Shown here one piece after another: positions 25,271 through 28,337 of a DNA stretch of 28,337 nucleotides. The stretch comes from Albidovulum sp. (GTDB lineage: Bacteria; Pseudomonadota; Alphaproteobacteria; Rhodobacterales; Rhodobacteraceae): contig JAUQYA010000132.1 in NCBI GenBank assembly GCA_030837785.1, forward strand, positions 1 to 28,337. The letters are read 5' to 3'. Below the pieces are notes generated by a model. That model was not told where the DNA came from, did not search any database, and saw only the letters and a program-made list of their open reading frames with translations. The first letter of the stretch is position 1; the number at the start of each line of letters is the position of its first letter. The position numbers were made by a program, and so were the translations under genes.

Positions 25271-25759
25271 ATGGGCACGAAAAAGGCGATCACGCTTCAC
25301 GTCAACGGCAGCGAGGAGACGGCCGTGGTGCCGCCGCACCGCACGCTTCTCGAGACGTTGCGCGGAATGGGCCATGTCGATGTCAAATGCGGCTGCGAGA
25401 AGGGCGACTGCGGCGCCTGCGCAGTGCTGATCGACGGGAAGGCGGCGGTCAGTTGCCTGACGCTCGCCCATTCCGCCGCGGGCCGCGAGATCACCACCCT
25501 TCAGGGGCTCGGCAGCACGGAAAATCCCCATCCGCTGCAACAGAGCTTTTCCGAACTGGGCGCCGCGCAGTGCGGGTTCTGCACGCCGGGAATGATCATC
25601 GCCGCCGAATCCCTGCTGCGCGACACCCCGGATCCGACCGAGGACCAGATCCGCGTCGCGCTGAGCGGCAACCTCTGCCGCTGCACCGGCTACGTCAAGA
25701 TATTCGAGGCGGTCCAGGCAGCCGCCGAGGTGATGCGCACCGCAGGAGAAGCGAAATGA
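25271..25759 (+). CDS. Molybdenum hydroxylase [2Fe-2S] small subunit, right cassette
   Basis: 162 residues from MGTKKAITLH; an ATG 9 bp upstream (25262) is in frame, but the GAGG runs place the ribosome better for 25271. Plant-type cluster ligands are Cys42, Cys47, Cys50 and Cys62, with an extra Cys40. The second cluster has Cys101, Cys104, Cys136 and Cys138 (CGFCTPGM, CRCTGY). All eight ligands are present. It is the electron-transfer link of the right Mo-hydroxylase. It overlaps the large-subunit gene by ATGA, as in the left set, and follows the FAD-subunit gene by 11 bp. Confidence 0.92.
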   Translation: MGTKKAITLHVNGSEETAVVPPHRTLLETLRGMGHVDVKCGCEKGDCGACAVLIDGKAAVSCLTLAHSAAGREITTLQGLGSTENPHPLQQSFSELGAAQCGFCTPGMIIAAESLLRDTPDPTEDQIRVALSGNLCRCTGYVKIFEAVQAAAEVMRTAGEAK

Positions 25760-28095
25760 CCCTGTCCGACGCGAACCAGACCCAGCCGAACCTCAGCTTC
25801 AGCCAGATCGGCAAGCCGCTGACGCGGACGGATTCCCCGGGCAAGGCCACCGGCCGGACGCCCTATGCCGGCGACTACGTGATGCCGGGGATGCTGCACG
25901 CCAGGGTCCTGCGCGCCGACCTCGCCAGCGCCCGGCTGAAGCGGCTCGACGTGTCGAAGGCACGTGCGCTGCCCGGCGTCGCCTGCGTTCTGACCGCCGC
26001 GGACATGCCGGACCGCACCATTGCCACCGACATTCCTGGCCAGACCGGGCGGGCGCGGCTGAAGACCGACCAGCAGATCCTGGTCAAGGAGCGTGTCCGC
26101 TATTTCGGCGAGCCGCTGGCGCTGATCGCCGCCGAAACCCCCGACATCGCCGAGAAGGCGCGGCGCCTGATCGAGGTGGAGCTTGAGCCGATCCCCGGTG
26201 TCTACGATCCCGAGGAGGCGCTGAAGCCGGGCGCGCCGGTCGTGCAGGGGACCGACAACGTGGTCGCGACCCACAAGATCCGGAAGGGCGATCTCGAGGC
26301 GGGCTTCGCCGCCGCCGACAGGATCATCGAGCACACCTATGTCACCCCGTTCCAGGAACATGCCTTCCTCGAGCCCGAGGTCGGCCTCGCCTGGATCGAC
26401 GAGAACGAGGTGATCACCATCCGGGTCTGCACCCAGGTGATCGAGCATTTCCGCGCCGTGGCCGATGCGGTCGGCGTGCCGCACAACAAGCTCAGGATCA
26501 TGGGCGCCCTCGTCGGCGGCGGCTTCGGCGGCAAGGAGGACGTGACGGTCGAAACCTATCTGGCGATCCTTGCCCAGAAGACACGCCGGCCGGTGCGGCT
26601 GGAGTTCTCGCGCGAGGATTCCTTCGTCGGCCACGGCAAGCGCCACCCGATCAGGCTGAAATACCGCACCGGCGTGACCCGGGACGGCAAGATCACCGCG
26701 CTCGACGTGCAGATCCTCGCCGATGCCGGCGCCTATGTGTATCTCAGCCCCTACGTGCTGCTCTACTGTGCGGTGAACGCGCCCGGACCCTACCGCGTCG
26801 ACAACCTGAACGTCTTCGCCCGCGCCGTGGCGACCAACAACATGTTCTCCTCGGCCTTCCGCGGCTTCGGCGGCATCCAGGCCGCCGCCGCCTACGAACA
26901 GCAGATGGACGAATGCGCCAATGCCATCGGCATGGACCGGATGGAGTTCCGCCGCCGCAACTACCTCCAGACCGGCGAGCCGATCTCGACCGGCTTCGTG
27001 CCGCCGAGCGCGATCTGGACCGAGAAATGCGCCGACCTCGCCTGGCGGGCGCTGGGCGAGCCGACACCGTCGACGGGCCCGATCAGGATCGGACGCGGGA
27101 TCGGTGCCTGCCAGCAAAGCTACGGCCGCCTGACCTTCCTGCACGACACCTCCGAAGCCTGGGTCGGGATCGAGATGGACGGAACCGTCACGGTGCGCTC
27201 GGGCGTGACCGACATCGGCGCGGGCCAGGCCTCGTCGCTGGCGCAGATCGCGGCCGAGATCATCGGCGTGACGCTGCCGAACGTTACCGTCTACAATTCG
27301 GATTCGCAGGTGACGCCGCTGGCCGGGACCACCACCGCCTCGCGCGCACTCTACATGACCGGCAACGCCGCGCGGCTGGCGGCGCAGGCGGTCCGCGACC
27401 GGCTGGCCGGGGTTGCCGCCGAACTGTTCGGGGTCGAGCCGGCGCAGGTCGCGATGGAGTACAACCGGGTCTTTGTCGCCGACGATCCCGACCGTAACAT
27501 GGGTATTGCCGATCTGGTCAAGGTCTGCGCCTCGCGCGGGGTGCACCGCTCCGAACTGGCGATCTTCCGCGCGCCTTTCACCGACGTGCTCGATCCCGAG
27601 ACCGGACAGGGGCAGGCGCACCCCGACTATGCCTATGGCGCCCATGCGATCGAGGTCGCGGTGGATACCGAGACCGGCGAGGTGACGGTGCTGAAATCCA
27701 TCGCGGCGCATGACGTCGGACAGTGCATCAACCGCGCCGCGGTGGACGGCCAGATCCACGGCGGCACCCAGAACGGCCTCGGCTACGCGCTGAGCGAGGA
27801 GATGCTCTACAAGGAGGGCCGTCTGGTCACGCCGTCGTTCAGCGAATACCTGACGCCGACGTCGATGGACATGCCGAATGTCGAGACGATCATTCTCGAA
27901 TCCCGCAGCGGCCTCGGTCCTTTCGGCTCCAAGGGGATCGGCGAGCCGTCGATGACCCCCGTCGCGCCGGCGGTGGCCAATGCCATCGCCGATGCGATCG
28001 GCGTGCGGATATTCGAGATGCCGATCACCCCCGAACGGGTCTGGCGCGCCTTGCAGGAGGCCAGGGCGGGCGGCGCCGGATCGCCCGGGGAATGA
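25756..28095 (+). CDS. Molybdenum hydroxylase large subunit, xanthine dehydrogenase-like, right cassette
   Basis: 779 residues from MTLSDANQTQ; the ATG overlaps the small-subunit stop and has AGGAGA upstream. Residues 17-150 form the a/b hammerhead domain, followed by the molybdopterin-binding domains. Landmarks are CTQVIEH (Gln227), LVGGGFGGKED (252-262), SAFRGFGG (366-373), DIGAGQASS (487-494) and likely catalytic Glu730 in KGIGEPS. The AFRGFGG loop and GEPS end are of the xanthine/nicotinate dehydrogenase type, whereas the left enzyme has AYRGTG and AAEGG. It should hydroxylate a carbon next to a ring nitrogen with water as the oxygen source. It is the last catabolic gene of the right operon; no CoxG-type gene follows. 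Confidence 0.9.
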   Translation: MTLSDANQTQPNLSFSQIGKPLTRTDSPGKATGRTPYAGDYVMPGMLHARVLRADLASARLKRLDVSKARALPGVACVLTAADMPDRTIATDIPGQTGRARLKTDQQILVKERVRYFGEPLALIAAETPDIAEKARRLIEVELEPIPGVYDPEEALKPGAPVVQGTDNVVATHKIRKGDLEAGFAAADRIIEHTYVTPFQEHAFLEPEVGLAWIDENEVITIRVCTQVIEHFRAVADAVGVPHNKLRIMGALVGGGFGGKEDVTVETYLAILAQKTRRPVRLEFSREDSFVGHGKRHPIRLKYRTGVTRDGKITALDVQILADAGAYVYLSPYVLLYCAVNAPGPYRVDNLNVFARAVATNNMFSSAFRGFGGIQAAAAYEQQMDECANAIGMDRMEFRRRNYLQTGEPISTGFVPPSAIWTEKCADLAWRALGEPTPSTGPIRIGRGIGACQQSYGRLTFLHDTSEAWVGIEMDGTVTVRSGVTDIGAGQASSLAQIAAEIIGVTLPNVTVYNSDSQVTPLAGTTTASRALYMTGNAARLAAQAVRDRLAGVAAELFGVEPAQVAMEYNRVFVADDPDRNMGIADLVKVCASRGVHRSELAIFRAPFTDVLDPETGQGQAHPDYAYGAHAIEVAVDTETGEVTVLKSIAAHDVGQCINRAAVDGQIHGGTQNGLGYALSEEMLYKEGRLVTPSFSEYLTPTSMDMPNVETIILESRSGLGPFGSKGIGEPSMTPVAPAVANAIADAIGVRIFEMPITPERVWRALQEARAGGAGSPGE

Positions 28096-28113
28096 GGGAC
28101 CGATGAGTTGAAC

Positions 28114-28173
28114 GGATCCGGTGGCGCCATCCCCGCCCCGGACGCGGCCGGTGCGGTCGGACCGCCCGGATCC
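28114..28173. repeat. 8-bp inverted repeat with inner palindromes between right large subunit and binding-protein gene
   Basis: GGATCCGG (28114-28121) and CCGGATCC (28166-28173) are perfect inverted copies. Between them lie the 8-bp palindrome TGGCGCCA (28122-28129) and GCGGTC-G-GACCGC (28153-28165). The whole could fold as a branched GC-rich structure ending the operon, or hold operator sites for the binding-protein gene. No T-run follows. The left-hand counterpart gap does not contain it. Confidence 0.45.
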
Positions 28174-28196
28174 TGCGATTGTGCAACGAGGGATGA

Positions 28197-28337
28197 GAAC
28201 AGGGAGGACTGAGGATGTGTGGATTGGTATCACGTCGCGGGGTTGTGGGCGCGCTTGCGCTTGCGGCGTCGTTTGCGGTCGGGGCGGGTGGGGCGTTTGC
28301 GCAGGACAAGCCGAAGATCAGGATCGGGTTCATCGGG
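28197..28337. repeat. Right arm of exact 141-bp inverted repeat shared by both window ends
   Basis: Exact reverse complement of bases 1-141. It begins just upstream of the AGGGAGGA ribosome-binding site of the binding-protein gene and runs off the right edge. Sequence immediately upstream (28174-28196) is unrelated to that flanking the left arm. Confidence 0.95.
28215..28337 (+). CDS. Periplasmic solute-binding protein, 5' end only (41 codons)
   Basis: Partial gene running off the right edge; the visible 41 codons are identical to those at the left edge. The signal peptide has likely cleavage AFA-Q at 29/30, and the mature start KPKIRIGFIG is of ABC binding-protein type. AGGGAGGA sits upstream of the ATG, 119 bp after the Mo-hydroxylase large-subunit stop on the same strand. 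It is probably the uptake component for the right operon's substrate, possibly followed by permease and ATPase genes outside the window. Confidence 0.7.
   Translation, partial: MCGLVSRRGVVGALALAASFAVGAGGAFAQDKPKIRIGFIG

Noticed and set aside
1..28337. Terminal inverted repeats of a giant transposon
   Set aside because: The 141-bp ends lie inside the coding start of a binding-protein gene, no transposase or integrase is present, and no target duplication can be seen. A repeat-limited contig end explains it better.

Overview
The window is GC-rich, densely coding DNA of the kind typical of Alphaproteobacteria (a Rhodobacterales- or Rhizobiales-like background is a guess from codon style and gene families). 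It carries no tRNA, rRNA, CRISPR array or recognisable transposon. I read 18 protein genes: 16 complete, plus the first 41 codons of a solute-binding protein gene at each end. The ends are exact inverted copies of each other over 141 bp, which suggests that the window is a whole assembled contig ending in a repeat.

Layout, left to right. (1) 1-123, minus: 5' end of a periplasmic solute-binding protein. (2) 273-4657, minus: a molybdenum-hydroxylase operon in the order coxM-, coxS-, coxL- and coxG-type. (3) 4936-5862, plus: a divergent LysR regulator. (4) 5846-15689, minus: a six-gene catabolic operon, transcribed as HyuA - HyuB - short-chain dehydrogenase - FAD/GcvT oxidoreductase (dimethylglycine/sarcosine dehydrogenase-like) - class III aminotransferase - aldehyde dehydrogenase. 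(5) 16012-16782, minus: an IclR regulator. (6) 17047-28095, plus: an eight-gene operon, aminotransferase - HyuA - HyuB - SDR - aldehyde dehydrogenase - coxM-, coxS- and coxL-type subunits. (7) 28215-28337, plus: 5' end of the same solute-binding protein.

The locus therefore holds two diverged versions of one catabolic set (HyuA/HyuB, SDR, aminotransferase, aldehyde dehydrogenase and a three-subunit molybdenum hydroxylase). They point away from a central regulatory region, and each is followed by the same binding-protein gene start. A coherent reading, which is inference, is degradation of N-heterocycles or lactams. The Mo-hydroxylase would oxidise the carbon next to a ring nitrogen to a lactam. 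The ATP-dependent HyuAB amidohydrolase would open the lactam to an omega-amino acid. The aminotransferase would make the semialdehyde and the aldehyde dehydrogenase the dicarboxylate. Precedents for the HyuAB, transaminase and dehydrogenase part are caprolactam degradation (caprolactamase) and N-methylpyrrolidone degradation. Only the left set has an FAD/GcvT enzyme of the N-demethylating type, which would suit an N-methylated substrate.

Regulatory signals: two copies of TTCCG-N5-CGGAA flank the IclR/aminotransferase divergent region, one upstream of each gene. A GATAG-N7-CTATC dyad and a 9-bp inverted repeat lie between LysR and coxM. A 10-mer (AAAATGTGTT) is shared by the upstream regions of both leftward operons. 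A perfect 11-bp hairpin sits inside the left operon.
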